Positions 11,045 to 22,680 are shown, counted from the first letter of the stretch. The stretch is DNA of 64,000 bases from Rattus norvegicus (GCF_036323735.1 NC_086026.1:71005039-71069038); one strand, 5' to 3'. Notes: generated by a model from the letters alone, not told the origin. Numbers and translations: made by a program.

Positions 11045-11388
11045 TGTTCACTTTCTGCTGCTGTGATGAACACTGTGACCAGAAGCAACTTAGGCAAGAA
11101 AATAATTTATTTGGCTTACACTTGAAGGCTACAGTCCACCAATGAGGGGAGTCAAGACAGGGGGACAAGGAGGAGCTTGAAGCAGAAGCTGTGGTGGAAC
11201 ACTGCTTACTGGCTTGCTTTCAGACACATGCTTAGGTAGTTTCCTTATACAGCCCAGGGCCACGTGTCTGGGGATGGTGGACGGGTCCTCATACCTCAAA
11301 GAGCAATCAAGACAATCCCCCAAAGGCCAATGTGATCTAGACAATTCCTTTCTCAGATGACCCTAGTCTAAGTCAAGCTAACAGTTAA
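11045..11388 (-). mobile_element. Rodent ERVL-type LTR
   Basis: 'gctgtgatgaacactgtgac', 'aataatttatttggcttaca', 'actgcttactggcttgcttt' and 'ctaagtcaagctaaca' match the antisense of the common rodent LTR family also seen at 8656 and 18335. It is more diverged than the 18335 copy. Confidence 0.75.
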
Positions 11389-12429
11389 AGCTGACTCAGC
11401 AGACTCAGTACTGAGCAGGGCAACACCTTTCAAGCCATCCTGTTATCTATCCAATTATCCTGGGAAAGTAAAGGAAGTCTCTTTCCCATGATCCCATCTC
11501 CAAGGACTGCGAGTCTAGCTAGAGGTGACAGAAACTAATATTTAGCTCACCGAGCAGACAGAATATTCTATAAGGTCCTCGGTTCTTACCTGACATGAAG
11601 ATTAGCTCTGATGCAGACTAAAACATCGGAGAAATAAGCAAGAGGGAGCAGATAGGGCACACCAGGGAACAGAAACACATTTTTCTTCTGTGCCAAACCA
11701 CAGAGTTCACAGGGAAATTTCACCTTCTGTTTCACCCCAGAGCAAGGCAGAAGAGCGAGTGAGATGTTTCTCCAGAGGCTACCTCCACTAGCCAGGAGCT
11801 CAACTGGGTTGCAGTTGACCTCCATGGGCTTCCCCTACCTTATGCTGAATTCGTGCAGAACGGGGCCAACATGGTGTAGAAGGGACTTCAACAGCTGTGT
11901 GATTGACTCTCGATTCAATGAGAAATCACACGGATATCAAGGCCTTTGTGCCTTGCACACCTGGGATGTTGCCCTGAATGGAGAAGCTTCTCTATGTGAA
12001 ATCAAACCAAGTTCCCAGGCGCCTTAGCACTGCCAGCACAGAAACTCATTGACAGCCTAAACAAACCTGAATCATCGGTGAATGGGGCGAATTTAAGACC
12101 TCAATTCTGTGTTTCCTGCTCACAGGATTGGCATAATTGAAATCCATTTGCTCTCACATAGGAGAGCGCTAAGACTTGAAGGAACATTTAAAGAAGTCTC
12201 AGGAATCTCTTTATTTTGTCCTTCAGCCCTCGGTAGAGCCGTGACAAAAGAGATGTCTAAATTGGTCCTATTTATATCTTTCTCAAGGCAGTTTCTTCTC
12301 CATTGGGTAGAAACTCCAGACGAGTAAGGAATAGTTTGGGAAGAAAGTTGGGGAAAGTCTTTGATAAGTGCATAGAAACTTTGGGGTGTCTTTGGCTGGG
12401 AAAGCGAGGAGGGGGCGGGGCTCAAGTCG
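11389..12429. other. Unique sequence, nothing recognised
   Basis: No repeat family recognised. The part around 12100-12330 is free of repeats and moderately AT-rich, but I see no splice-framed coding sequence. Confidence 0.4.
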
Positions 12430-12560
12430 CTAGCAAGTGGGTTTTGCTAAACTTTCCCTAGCTAACGAATGCACTTAATGGGCACAGTGCTGGGTATCAG
12501 TGCGGCTTAATGATAATTTAATCTCGTTGGCTGTGTTTCTGTGGCTTTCCAGGAGAGAAG
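12430..12560. promoter_or_regulatory. Weak candidate regulatory element
   Basis: 'ctagctaacgaatgcactta', 'cggcttaatgataatttaat' and 'ctcgttggctgtg' combine TAAT cores with retained CpGs in unique DNA. The evidence is compositional only. Confidence 0.25.
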
Positions 12561-13465
12561 GAAGGACCAGCGTGAGAGCAGTTAACCACTCTGCCTTTAG
12601 CCAAGCTTCATCTAAAGTTTCACCGTGTTCTCTAAACAGCGCCGAGGGACTGTCATGTGCTTTAGTGAGTCACCCATAGATCTAAAACAAGCAAAAGACC
12701 TGGGCGTTCTTCCTCTTACTTGAGCTGGGAGTTTCTGGTTACATGTGATTCAGCGCGGTACTGGGGCCTAATCACACAGCTATGGCAGCCACGGTTCTCT
12801 GGAGCTTTCTGCAATGTCTGGCACTGTTCTAAAAGCTCTTGGCATAGACAGGCATAGAACATCATAGAGAAGGGGAAACTGAGGACCAGAAGATGGGGAG
12901 ACTTGTGCATGGGGGATCATTGGTGGCAAAATGGAGTGGACACTCTTCTGCCTGATGTAGTCTACAATCTATTTTCTTCATCAATAAGCCCAGAGATCTA
13001 AGCAGAGGATACTAAAGAGGCTTCTGTTGCCCTCCCAAGAATGTACCCTGGCTCCTACCCTCCACTGTGAGAGATGCTCTAGGCCACCTGGAAGGAGAAA
13101 CCCCAACACCTTATATCACCATTCGTACATGATCCCCTTCACCAGAGTATGGGATCTGCACAAAAGACCCTTCAAACAGGAGGTCCAAATGAGACCCCAG
13201 GGAAGTCAAGGACATTGAACAGCTGAGTAAGGAAAGCCCTTGGCATTGCAGGAAGGCAGTGCTGGAGTTGGCCTACAGTTCTAATACCAAGACCCTGCTC
13301 CTTCCCTCTACCCCGACTCAGGAGAAAGTCATTGTGTTTCTTTCAGGTGGTGAACTGGAAGCCGGGCAGGCAGAGGCCTCGTCTGAAGTTTCCGAGGATA
13401 CTTAACGTGAGAATGCATGAGCGAAGGCTGAGCACAGGTGTAAGCACACACCATACACTACTGCA
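12561..13465. other. Unique sequence, nothing recognised
   Basis: An acceptor-like 'tgtgtttctttcag' occurs at 13333-13346, but the sequence after it has no convincing exon structure. Confidence 0.4.
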
Positions 13466-13469
13466 GGAA

Positions 13470-13664
13470 TTAATGATGCAACTTGAATTTATCGATACTA
13501 CCATTGTGTATACGTGCTATGTCATGGCAAGCATGTGCCGCGGCTCACAGAAGGAGGTCAGAGGATGTCTTTGGGAAGTCGGTTCTCTCTAACTGTGACA
13601 TTGAATTTAGGACCTCAAGCTCCTGAGGCAAGTGCTTTTTACCCATGAGCCATCTCTCCATGCC
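13470..13664 (-). repeat. B3 SINE
   Basis: 'ggaggtcagaggatgtcttt', 'gggaagtcggttctctct', 'tttaggacctcaagctcctg' and 'ttttacccatgagccatctct' are the antisense B3 order. The left (tail) end is decayed. Confidence 0.75.
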
Positions 13665-13744
13665 AATGATGTAACTATAAAAAGACATCTGTTGAAGATT
13701 CATGTCCCTTCTTCCCTTCCCCTCTGCTTCTTTCCCCCTCCCTT

Positions 13745-14010
13745 CTTACATGTCTGAATGTCGAAGTTCTAACCCCTAATGTCGTGATGTCAAGAGGTTG
13801 GGCCTTTGGGAGGTGACTATGTCATGTGGGTGGAGCCTCACAATTAGTGCCTTCCAGTCCTCCACGTAAGAGCACAGCAGGAAGGTCCTACCAGGTGTAA
13901 AGGTCTAAGACACCAAGTCAACCTTGGCCTCTAGCACCATGAGAAAGAGGCTTCTGCTGTTTACCAGTTACCCTACTTGTAATTTTTACTGCAGCCCCAA
14001 TAAGCCATGA
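13745..14010 (+). mobile_element. MLT1/MST-like MaLR LTR
   Basis: 'gaatgtcgaagttctaaccc', 'aggttgggcctttgggaggtg', 'gtgggtggagcctcaca' and 'cagccccaataagcc' follow the MLT1-type LTR order. It is an old, diverged solo LTR. Confidence 0.7.
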
Positions 14011-15405
14011 ACCAGCCTTCCCTCCCAACCTCTTCTACTCTTCTTTCTCTGAAGAAGCAAAAGCTTGGAAGGAGGACGTGTCTGGCTTTCTAGAGCTCAT
14101 GCTGGGCTTCTAACCCAGCTCGGCATGCTGCCGCCCTTTAAAGTGATTTCTGGAGCCTGATTCCTGTGTCTGTCCCCCTCAACCCCGATTTTCTGGGTGC
14201 TACGGTCATTATCACCCCTCCCAGCCCAAGCTGGCCAACCTCACCTCCCTCTCTCAGAGGTGGAGCCCATCTCCCCACCCAGAAGAAATCCTCCAAATAG
14301 AATTTCGTAGTTATTCAAAACCCAGACTCCCCACACGGAACCAACAGTGTTACATGCTGTCTGGTTTCCACCCATGAGCTAAGTGTTACTTAATATTCAT
14401 GCTCCAATATCAGCCTGGTTTTATTGGGGGCATTCTCAAGGGGAAGAAGAATTTCAGAAGGAAGCCAGCCCTGTAGCCAGGGACTCCTTGAACCTGTCTG
14501 TCCCTTGGATTGTCTTCCAAGCTAGCACTCAGGAAAAAACTGGATCCTCCCCTGGACACTTCCTGGAATGGTTGGACATCGGAGGGGTGGAGAAGACAAT
14601 GGAAAGAAGAAAGGAGCACAGCTTGCCCTTTGCTGGAGGTGGGACTCACAGATGATGTCCTGAGATAGCAATCCCAGGGCTGTGGCTCTTGTACAACCTG
14701 TGCTGGCCATGCCAGCTTTCCCTGGATACTGCTTGCCAGCCTCTACAACTGCTCCACCATACTGTCCTTTATAAAAGTCACGCAAGGAGGGAAAGGGGGG
14801 GCTCTCCTATCTTTTTCCAAACGGAAGCGTCATTCCACAAAGACAAGTCAGTAGGCCTCTCTCAGGAGTAGATTAGAAACACACATACAGGAAATTAAAC
14901 CAAGCCTGCTGGGGCCTTGGAGAGGAGCGGGCTGCCTGTCCATCAAAACCTCTGCCTCTTCTGGTGGATAGAACTCGAACATTCACAGAGACCTCGGGAA
15001 GCTCTGTGGGCTGCTCAGCTGTGACACCAAGGCAGAGGGATTTGCATGCATTTTCCTTCTGTCCACACAGTAAGGAAGGTAGACAGATGTGAGGTGGGGA
15101 CCCCAGCCTTGATTCCCACCCCCCACCAAAGTCCTCTATCTTCTGTCCCAGTGGAAGTATTAGGGATGGGAAAATAGTTTCCTCCTGGCCACCAAAAGCC
15201 TGTCTACTGCGCAGGCTCTCTCAGAGAAGCCTGGTCCCACTCCTGTGTTTCACATCCAGTTTCCGCTTGGGAAACCGGCTGCTGCCTCTAATCTCTCTGT
15301 AGTGGTTGGACTGGGTTCTACCCTTAGGCAGGCCTGACTGTACCCTCCTCATGTGGGTGTGCTGGGAGGACCCCTGAGAGCGGGTCCCTCACACTGCTGT
15401 ATACC
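14011..15405. other. Unique sequence, no gene recognised
   Basis: About 1.4 kb without a repeat that I can name. Frames of 60-90 codons on both strands lack motifs. Confidence 0.45.
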
Positions 15406-15776
15406 TGTCTTGGTCACCGTTCTGTTGCTGTGAAGAAGCATCACTACCATGGCAGCTCTTAGAAAAGAAAGCATTTAGTTGGGGCTGGCTTACAGTTTCA
15501 GAGGTTTAGTCCATTACCATCATAGCAGGAAGCATGGCAGCACGCAAGTGGACATAGTGCTGGAGGAGAAGCTGAAAATTTTGTATCTGGATCCACAGGC
15601 AGCAGGAAGAGAGACGCTGAGCCTGGCTTGAGCTTTGAAATCCCAAAGCCTATCTCCAGGGACATATTTGCTTTAGCAAGGCCACATTGCCTAATTCCTC
15701 TCAAGTACTGACACTCGCCGATGACCAAGAATTCAAATATATGAACCTATGAGGGGCCTCTTAATCAAACCACCAT
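15406..15776 (-). mobile_element. Rodent MaLR/ERVL-type LTR
   Basis: The terminus tgtcttggtcaccgttctgt, then 'gaaagcatttagttggggct', 'cagtttcagaggtttagtcc', 'gcaaggccacattgcctaat' and 'aatcaaaccaccataat' match the antisense of a common rodent LTR. It is nearly full length, with no internal region. Confidence 0.8.
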
Positions 15777-15799
15777 AATATCCCTGAAAGCAGGTCCCA

Positions 15800-16070
15800 C
15801 ATCAATGTCTGCATGCACGTACAAAGGTACACCTCTGTGTTGTGTGCGTGTACATGACGTGTGAATGTGGGAGTGTGTGCATGCCCCTGTGTATGGTTTT
15901 GAGTGCACAAGTGCCACACAGCCTTTGGGTGTCAGTTGTCTTCCTACCTTGTTTAAGACAGGCTCTCTTGACTGATGTCTCAGCCAAGTTAGTTAAACTG
16001 TGAGCTTCCATTGATTCAGCTGTCTCCCCTCCTGTCTCCCAGTAAGGAACACTGGGATTACAAATGACAT
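15800..16070 (-). repeat. ID/B1-type composite SINE (B4 superfamily), diverged
   Basis: A TG-rich tail (15800-15900) precedes 'tttaagacaggctctcttga', 'agccaagttagttaaactgtgag' and 'cactgggattacaaatgac'. That is the antisense order of the composite SINE also found at 27966 and 40113, but with heavy decay. Confidence 0.5.
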
Positions 16071-16072
16071 GT

Positions 16073-16125
16073 TATTCTTGGTTCAAGGCCAGCCTGGTCC
16101 CTATGAAACTCTGTCTCAAAGAAAG
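16073..16125 (+). repeat. B1-like 3' fragment
   Basis: 'ttcaaggccagcctggtccc' and 'actctgtctcaaagaaag' are the 3' half of a B1-type SINE. Its purine tail runs into the following microsatellite. Confidence 0.55.
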
Positions 16126-16144
16126 AGAGGGGAAGTGGGGAGGG

Positions 16145-16161
16145 GGAGAGAGAGAGAATGT

Positions 16162-16252
<91 letters not shown>

Positions 16253-16253
16253 G
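16145..16253. repeat. Compound (GA)n(TG)n(GA)n microsatellite
   Basis: About 20 TG units flanked by GA runs, the right one about 25 units. It starts at the tail of the B1-like fragment. Confidence 0.97.
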
Positions 16254-16966
16254 AGATCACTGACTCAAAGGTCACAGACTGGATGTTCAATGTGACCACA
16301 TGCTAAATGTAATATAATTATTATCACACAGCAGGACTGACACGTCCTATCTCCTCCCTCCCCCTGTGCAGGATCAGTCTGGTCCAAGGAAACTGCCAAT
16401 CACACAGTGCTGTAGAAGGGCCAGCATGAAGCCTATCATCCAATCTGCAGTAAATCATTGGTGCCCCGAGCCTGTCCTGTCTCAAGTCCTCTTCATTCTT
16501 TGGCCTGGCACCCTTTCTACCTCCTTGCAACTTCCTAGTATCCTTCCCAGCCTTCCTGGATCCCAGGGAACTTGCTGGGTCTCTGTCTCCCTCCTAGTCC
16601 TAATCTGGCTCAGAGTTCCCAGGTTATTTCCATTGTCACACATGTTTGTGACCAAAAGACAAGACTACCAGATTATGGGCTGGCGGTGGGGGTGGGGCAG
16701 TGGGCATGCAGGTATGCTCGGCCCTTCCTGAACCTTCTCGCTCTCCAGCACTGAGCAGAACTCATAGTTCCTGCCCGAAGACTGTCACTGAGGTTCTCCA
16801 TATTTTGCAGACAACGAAGGACAGACTGGCCACAGTGGGCTTGAGAACAGGGTAGACTGAAAGCCTCCTCCCATGAGAGTTCCTCACCAGCAGGTGGACA
16901 AAGGGTGACCCACAGGTTCAAAGTCACCTGCCTCCTAGGTATCCGTTGCCAGCATTGCTAACTCTG

Positions 16967-16968
<2 letters not shown>
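16254..16968. other. Unique sequence, nothing recognised
   Basis: No repeat or coding pattern I can name. Confidence 0.4.
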
Positions 16969-17013
<45 letters not shown>

Positions 17014-17030
17014 ACATGCACACACCCACA
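16969..17030. repeat. (TG)n microsatellite
   Basis: About 22 TG units, then gcacatgcacacacccacat. The switch from TG to CA makes a short inverted repeat at the right edge. Confidence 0.97.
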
Positions 17031-17934
17031 TGGGCATGTGTGTGATCTCTTACTTTTGTTTTCTTAGTCCTGCATAGTCAGCATCTCAGTGGTGTCCTCT
17101 CCCCTCACCCTAAAGCTGTTGCTCTGGTATCAACTTTTGCCCTCCTCTTTGGGCTCCCGCAGCCTCATCAGCCTCCTACCCCCTCTCCTAACTTTGGGAG
17201 AGCACTTCAGAGAGAAGCTGGGAGCTTGCTGAAAGCCATGTGAGAACTGGTTTTTAATGCCAGCCCACATTTTTCAACAGGACCCTCTTCAGGCTGAAGT
17301 GAGGGGCATGGAGGAGAATTCAGGGATTTGTGGAGGGAACGTCATAGTTCAGAATCAAGTGTGGAGGACTTGGAACTGGGTTATGGGAGGCCTTCTCAGT
17401 AGATCCTCCAGGCTATGGAGCCCTAGGTTCTCCAACCCAGAGGAGCTAGAGGGGCTGGCCCTTGCAGTGACCAACCCAGTTCCATCGGTCTTTCTTGCTG
17501 TGGGCAGAGAGAGGGCAGGGTTTCCTGAAGGTGATATCATCCTGGGGCTATGGAAGGGCCCCAAGAGTTGGGGAGGCTTCCCATAGCCTGGCTTGAGGGA
17601 CTGGCAAGCTAATGGATATTACAAGAACATCATATAGGTCTCAGGGAGCCCGCAGCCTTCTAGCCAGGCTGAAGCGTAGCCTGTGGAGAAACAAAGAGGG
17701 TGATGCTGGACCTTCTGGAGTCAGAAGGAAGAGCTGGATCGCAGGTGACTAAGGGCAAATCTGTTGTCCGTCAGCTGCACTGTCCCTCACCGTGTCTGCT
17801 ACAGTCAATGCCCTGCAAGGCACGAGGGGTTCTACAGGTTCAACACCTGGTGGGTGAGTGAACACTGGTCCAGGTCCTACAGTCTCCAACTGTAAGTTCT
17901 AAGGCAACAGAGAAAAGAGACGCAGTCCTCATTC
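17031..17934. other. Unique sequence, no gene recognised
   Basis: A 109-codon plus frame at 17257-17586 has no motif that I recognise. Confidence 0.4.
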
Positions 17935-18085
17935 AGTGCCGCACAGCAGCATGGGTAAGGGCATGAACTCTGCAGGCAGAGGTCAGTCTTAACCCTCCAG
18001 CTTCCAACCGTGACATCTAGACAAGCATGTGAGTCTCGGATTGACCACATCTCTTCACCAGCAACACGAGCAGATTGGGCGTGCA
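17935..18085 (+). repeat. MIR SINE
   Basis: 'cagcatgggtaagggcatga', 'actctgcaggcagaggtcag' and 'ttaaccctccagcttccaac' follow the sense MIR consensus (…tggttaagagcacggactctggagcc…). Confidence 0.65.
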
Positions 18086-18334
18086 CGTTCAGAGCCATGC
18101 CGGGAGGCCCGTATCTACGGCAGCACGGGTGTGGCACCTACAGGAGAGATCTGCACAGATCAGGCCAGGCTGCCTGCTGTTGCAACTGCCACTGTTGTCC
18201 CTACTCTATGTCCAGGGACAAAAGTCCCAAACTCTCTGTTTATCCTTGGGGAGGTAAGAATAATCAGAGCTGTCTCCAGAATTAAACTCTGGTTGCTGTC
18301 AGCAGCCAAGTAACCACAGTTATGGCTGATGTAC

Positions 18335-18743
18335 TTGTCTTGGTTAAGGTCACGACTGCTGTGATGAAACACCCTAATCAAAGTGACTTGGGGAGGAAAG
18401 GTTTATTTGGCTTACACTTCCCTTCACTGTTCATCACTGAAGGAAGTCAAGAGAGGAACTCAAAAAAGGCAGGAACCTAGAGGCAGGCACTGATGCAGAG
18501 GCCATGGAAGGATGCTGCTTACTGGCTTGCTCTCCATGGCTTGCTCAGTCTGCTTTCTTAAAGAACCCAGGACCACCAGCCCAGGAGTGGTATCACCCAC
18601 AATAGGCTGGGCCTGCCCACCTCAACCATTAATTAAGAAAATGCCTTACAGCTGGATCTTATAGAGGTATTTTCTTTGATGCGGTTCCCTCCTTTCAGAC
18701 GACGCTAGCTTGGGTCATGTTGACATTAAACCAGCCAGCACAG
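18335..18743 (-). mobile_element. Rodent ERVL-type LTR, well preserved
   Basis: It starts tgtcttggttaaggtcac and continues with 'gatgaaacaccctaatcaaa', 'gtttatttggcttacacttc', 'gcagaggccatggaagg', 'gcttgctcagtctgctttct' and 'accagccagcaca'. In the sense direction it runs TG...CA with a TTTATT/AATAAA-like signal, so it has LTR architecture. This is the least decayed copy of the family in the window. Confidence 0.88.
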
Positions 18744-19023
18744 CATTCACTCCCGCTGGCTCCTACCCTGCTCCTATGCTACCTGTTCCCTCCAGGCCTT
18801 CCCCAGGAGCTGGAAATGGCAGTCTATAGTAAGCATGAGAAGGCTGAGTCTCTAAGCAGGTTCTAAATGGACGATAATCTAAGCTGGGTTATGCTCAGCC
18901 ACATGTGAATATTAAATAAATAATAAAGTTTGTAGGGTTAAGTATATCCCCAAACACTGCATGCTGAAAAAGAATTTTATCGTTTTCTTGTGAAATTCAC
19001 CATTAAACTCAGGCAGGCTCTGT

Positions 19024-19024
<1 letters not shown>
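18744..19024. other. Unique sequence, nothing recognised
   Basis: No gene or named repeat. A short AT-rich run occurs at 18908-18930. Confidence 0.4.

Positions 19025-19058
<34 letters not shown>
19025..19058. repeat. (TG)n microsatellite
   Basis: About 16 TG units, directly abutting a minus-strand SINE fragment. Confidence 0.95.
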
Positions 19059-19140
19059 TTGTTGGCAGTGCTGAGGTTTGAACTTAGGGTTGAGCACCAC
19101 CTTGCACATACTGGCTAAGTGTTCCCAGCCTGCAAACTGT
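19059..19140 (-). repeat. ID/B4-type SINE head fragment
   Basis: 'gtgctgaggtttgaacttag' and 'gcacatactggctaagtg' correspond to the antisense of an ID-like head with its B box (gggttcgaacc). Confidence 0.55.
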
Positions 19141-19280
19141 ATTTTGCCTGGTAATTACATCCACATATTTGTTTCCTTTCTAGAACAAAACAAGAAGAGG
19201 ACTGAACAAGGGCTGGGAGGCTGGAGGGGTCCAGAGAAGGGGCTAAGGCCTGGGGAGAACATGCAGGGGACAGCAGGGAG

Positions 19281-19335
19281 GAGGAAGAGGAGGCAGGGCT
19301 GAGGAGGAAGAGGAGGCGGGGCTGAGGAGGATGAG
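19281..19335. repeat. Short purine-rich tandem repeat, 23 bp period
   Basis: gaggaagaggaggcagggct at 19281 recurs at 19304 with one change (A to G), followed by a partial third unit. It lies in GC-rich DNA just left of the candidate regulatory element. Confidence 0.8.
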
Positions 19336-19439
19336 CCCTCCCCCTCTGCAGCTGCTTCCTTTCCTCTCACCGCCCGCCTCCCCCAGCAATGAGCTGTAGA
19401 CAGGGCAGGGGATAGCGGGCACGTCTCAGGAACCTGGGT

Positions 19440-19964
19440 GTGCTCTCTGAAATGTCAGCTGAAATAAACCTGGCTGATCCTCCTCGATGGCCCATCACAT
19501 TAATATCCCCGAAATTCCAAGCGGATTAAAATAACCACGAGCATGACACCGTTTGGAAGGCTGGGGATTTGCTTGGAAGAGGAGGCCCATTGGCGAGCGT
19601 TCTCCTAATTGCCGTTTCGTATAAATAGAGTGCTCTTTAATATCAGCCACCGGCTCTGGCTGACAGATTTAGATCGGAGCTGTCGAAGTCATTAGTGCCA
19701 GGCCGTGGTAAACCGAGGCTCTGTTAGGGCTGTAAATGGGATTCTCACGGGCCGATCAATCTTACCAAAGCCGCCAGCGTTGCTTGCTGATCTGCAAGGT
19801 CCTGAGTGGCCACAGCTTCCCAGAAATGCGCTTGCATCTGTCAGAATTATGAGCAGCTGGCAGCTGACTCAAAGGTCATATTTGCTGCTAGTGTGGAAAT
19901 AGAATCTCCCCAGTACAAGAAATGCTACTTAGCAGTATATCAATTGCAGGCTGGTCACTACAGG

Positions 19965-19965
<1 letters not shown>
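19440..19965. promoter_or_regulatory. Strong candidate conserved enhancer-like element
   Basis: About 525 bp of unique sequence with no repeat. By eye, I count about 19 CpGs between 19484 and 19830 at moderate GC content, close to the number expected without CpG decay, whereas flanking DNA has very few. Homeodomain-type cores are frequent: cattaatatc, gcggattaaa (GGATTA is an OTX/PITX-type site), cctaattgcc, cattagtgc. A TATAAATAG lies at 19620-19628, and the stretch ctgactcaaaggtcat near 19864 combines an AP-1-like site with a nuclear-receptor half-site. These traits match deeply conserved developmental enhancers. Conservation itself is inferred, and no target gene can be named from this window. 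Confidence 0.5.

Positions 19966-19967
<2 letters not shown>

Positions 19968-20018
<51 letters not shown>
19968..20018. repeat. (TG)n microsatellite
   Basis: About 25 uninterrupted TG units immediately right of the candidate enhancer. Confidence 0.98.
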
Positions 20019-20020
<2 letters not shown>

Positions 20021-20199
20021 AGCCTGGCTTGCTTGGGACATGCTTGCTCTAGGTCCACCCTGAGCTCACAAGCAGGTGTTGGATGAAATTAAACAGTGAC
20101 AGTTTCCCAGAGAACTTTGCAGTGTGAATGTCCTAAGGAAATCCTCCTTCTGTCACCTGACACGTAATTAGTGTGTGCTCACACTGCCCAAGACTCTCT

Positions 20200-20345
20200 T
20201 CCAGGCACAGGGTAGAGGCTTGGTTCAGGCCTCTCTTAGTCATTGGCTGTGTGGCTTTAGACACACTGTTAGCATCTCGGAGCCTTGAGTTCATCATCTT
20301 TAAACAGAACTTATGGTTCTTATTTGTGAGATTCCTGAGAAGACA
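20200..20345 (+). repeat. MIR SINE
   Basis: 'ctcttagtcattggctgtgt', 'ggctttagacacactgttag' and 'gagccttgagttcatcatct' follow the sense MIR core and 3' region. Confidence 0.7.
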
Positions 20346-21443
20346 GGAAGCAACAAAGGGTCCTGAGGTTATCAGGAGGGGTTGAGCTCGAAGGCACTGT
20401 CAGCAATGGGACAGTAACAGACAGCGGGAATAGGTGGTGCAGGAAGGGAGAGAGCTAGAGAAGAGCTGGCATGGTCTGAGGGGGTGAACCACCCCTGGAC
20501 ACCCGATAAGGACCGACCAAAAGCCTTCCACGTATGTCTGCTCCTTGGACACTGTGGCATAGTATTGCCATCTGTAGAGTTTATGCTATTTGGGCTTTAA
20601 AGCAATTATTAGAAATCTCCCATCCAGGCACCTCCAGACGCACCTGGAAAGCATTTGTATTCTGGCCTGTGCAGTCTGGAGAAAGCTTCCTAAGGCTCCT
20701 TCCCACTGCATGGAGAAGGACTTCCTTACTAAGCTCTGGGTGAATCTCTTCAGATCCACACAGAAGGACTACATGGAGACCTGGCCCTGGCCTTCTCTGA
20801 GGGCATGGCTGTGATCCCGAGTTCAGGCAGGTCAGGAACTCTGTCCTCTTAGACTCCACTTCTCTAAAGAAGCCATTTGTGACAGAGGGCTTGCTTGGTT
20901 TTATTCATCACAAAACATGTTTGTTACACAAACACAGGAAAATTAGATAGCATTTATAGAGGGACATGAAAATAATATATGGTCTATTGCTTAAAGCTAA
21001 TGCAGTCAATATTTAGAAATACATTTTCTGTGTTGTTTTTGGTCTTTTCCTTCCCTCATATTGATGACGAGAGACATAGAAATCTGACCCAGCCTGATTT
21101 CAACATTAAGGATATATGAGTTCCACTGTGAATATGTCATGAGTAAATGACTTGGATCAAGGCTAGCCCAGGGCTTTCTCCAGTCATTAGCTTCTCCTCA
21201 AATTCCCAAAGCATCCAGGGAATCCCAAAGCATCAGCTCATGAATCTGACTCTAGCCAGTAAGGAAATGGGAACTTCTTTCTCAAGGTTCACTGTGTTTA
21301 GTCTGGCTTCTTATTGCATGCCCTCCTCTGAACCAGTGACTGCTGCTGGAGGGAATGTGAAGCACTGAGCGGCTTAGGTCAGGGCTACTTGCTCCACCGC
21401 CAGCATCTGGCCTGAGCCACCTGGACTCAAGAGAGAAACATCT
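20346..21443. other. Unique sequence, no gene recognised
   Basis: AT-rich from 20880 to 21060. No repeat family or exon-like pattern is evident. Confidence 0.4.
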
Positions 21444-21607
21444 GGGCTGGAGAGATGGCTCAGCAGTTAAGAACACTTGCTGCTCTTGCAGAAGCCCCAG
21501 GTTCATTTTCCAGCTCCCTTAGCAGTTCACAACCACCTGTAACTAACTCCAGAGCCAGAGGATCCAACTCCTTCTGTAAACAAACATTTAAAACAAAAAG
21601 AAACAGG
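21444..21607 (+). repeat. B2 SINE
   Basis: The head gggctggagagatggctcag and B box 'caggttcattttccagc', then 'gttcacaaccacctgtaact', are diagnostic. A Pol III promoter is recognisable but mutated. A B1 follows immediately. Confidence 0.9.
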
Positions 21608-21845
21608 CCACTGGGCATGGTGGCACTTTAATCTCAGCATTAGGGAGACAGACGAAGGTGAATCTCTGAGAGTTCAAGGCCAGCCTGGTCTACAAGGCAA
21701 GTCCAGGACACTCAGGGCTCTGATACACAGAGAAACCCCATCTTGAAAAACCAACAAAACAAAACAAAAACGACAACAGAAAAAGCAAAAACAAAACAAA
21801 ACCAAAATAAAACAAACAAACAAAAAAAGCAAACCAACAACCAAA
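21608..21845 (+). repeat. B1 SINE with long A-rich tail
   Basis: 'ctgggcatggtggcacttta', 'gagttcaaggccagcctggt' and 'cagagaaaccccatcttgaa' define the B1 body. The tail (21755-21845) is an expanded, mixed aacaaaac/aaacaaac repeat. Confidence 0.9.
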
Positions 21846-22499
21846 CATATAGAAAGAAGCGTCAAGTTAAACAAGCAGGCCATACCTAGACATTGAAGGA
21901 ACAGAAGTGAATGAGGAATGAAGCACTCATCTCTCAAGAGACTGGCCCATTGGCTGACCCTCGCAGAATACAGACTAAGGTGGGAATTCCCAGGATCCTG
22001 ACATGTTGACCCAGGATGACCTTGGCCAACCAGAAGTCCATGAATCTTCTGCCATCCAACCTGTCTGGAGGACTCAGATGCTGACCCCCCTCCCCAGAAG
22101 CAAGGCAGTTGTGCCTCCCGCCTCCCAGGAGCTAGTCTATGAAGCAGAATAACTCTGTCTCCTTATCATGGGGCTCACCACCTGTGCCCCTATTAGACAA
22201 GAAACAGCACAGGATAAAAGCCAGAAAGTCCAGGACAAATGAGAAATGCATTCTGGGAGGTGCTTTTCTCATTGGGCAACCTGAGCTAGTCCCCACCATG
22301 ACCATTAGAGTACACTGGGAAAGGTCTTCCCCATAGCAACCATCAGGACAAGTGACAGGTAAGGAGTCCATGGTAGACTGAAGATTTACCAGGAACTGGG
22401 CACCGAGATGGGAACCCTCACCTAACCTGCCCCATTGGCAGGCAGGAGGAGACATTTGCCCATCTTCCTAGTGAGTTTAACAGATAAGAAGCCACAGCC
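21846..22499. other. Unique sequence, nothing recognised
   Basis: A 107-codon minus frame (22132-22455) shows no known domain. Confidence 0.4.
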
Positions 22500-22680
22500 A
22501 GTTTTTTTTGTTTGTTTGTTTGTTTGTTTTTTGTTTTTTGATGTGTGTTGTCTTTTTGTTTGCTGTGAGTTGGCCTATCCTTTCTATGTTACATAGGCTG
22601 ACCTCAAATTAGCTGCAATCCTCTAACTTCCGTCTCCCAGATACTAAGACCACAGGCCTGCACCACCACGCCTAGCCCAC
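22500..22680 (-). repeat. B1-family SINE, old
   Basis: A (GTTT)n tail comes first, followed by 'ataggctgacctcaaattag', 'gcaatcctctaacttccg' and 'gcctgcaccaccacgcctag'. These are the antisense of a diverged B1. Confidence 0.65.

Noticed and set aside
13333..13400. Possible exon after 'tgtgtttctttcag'
   Set aside because: The acceptor is plausible but the following sequence lacks a donor and a protein-like frame.
19618..19632. TATA box of a promoter
   Set aside because: TATAAATAG is present, but there is no downstream exon, initiator or coding frame to support transcription; I kept it only as a motif within the candidate enhancer.
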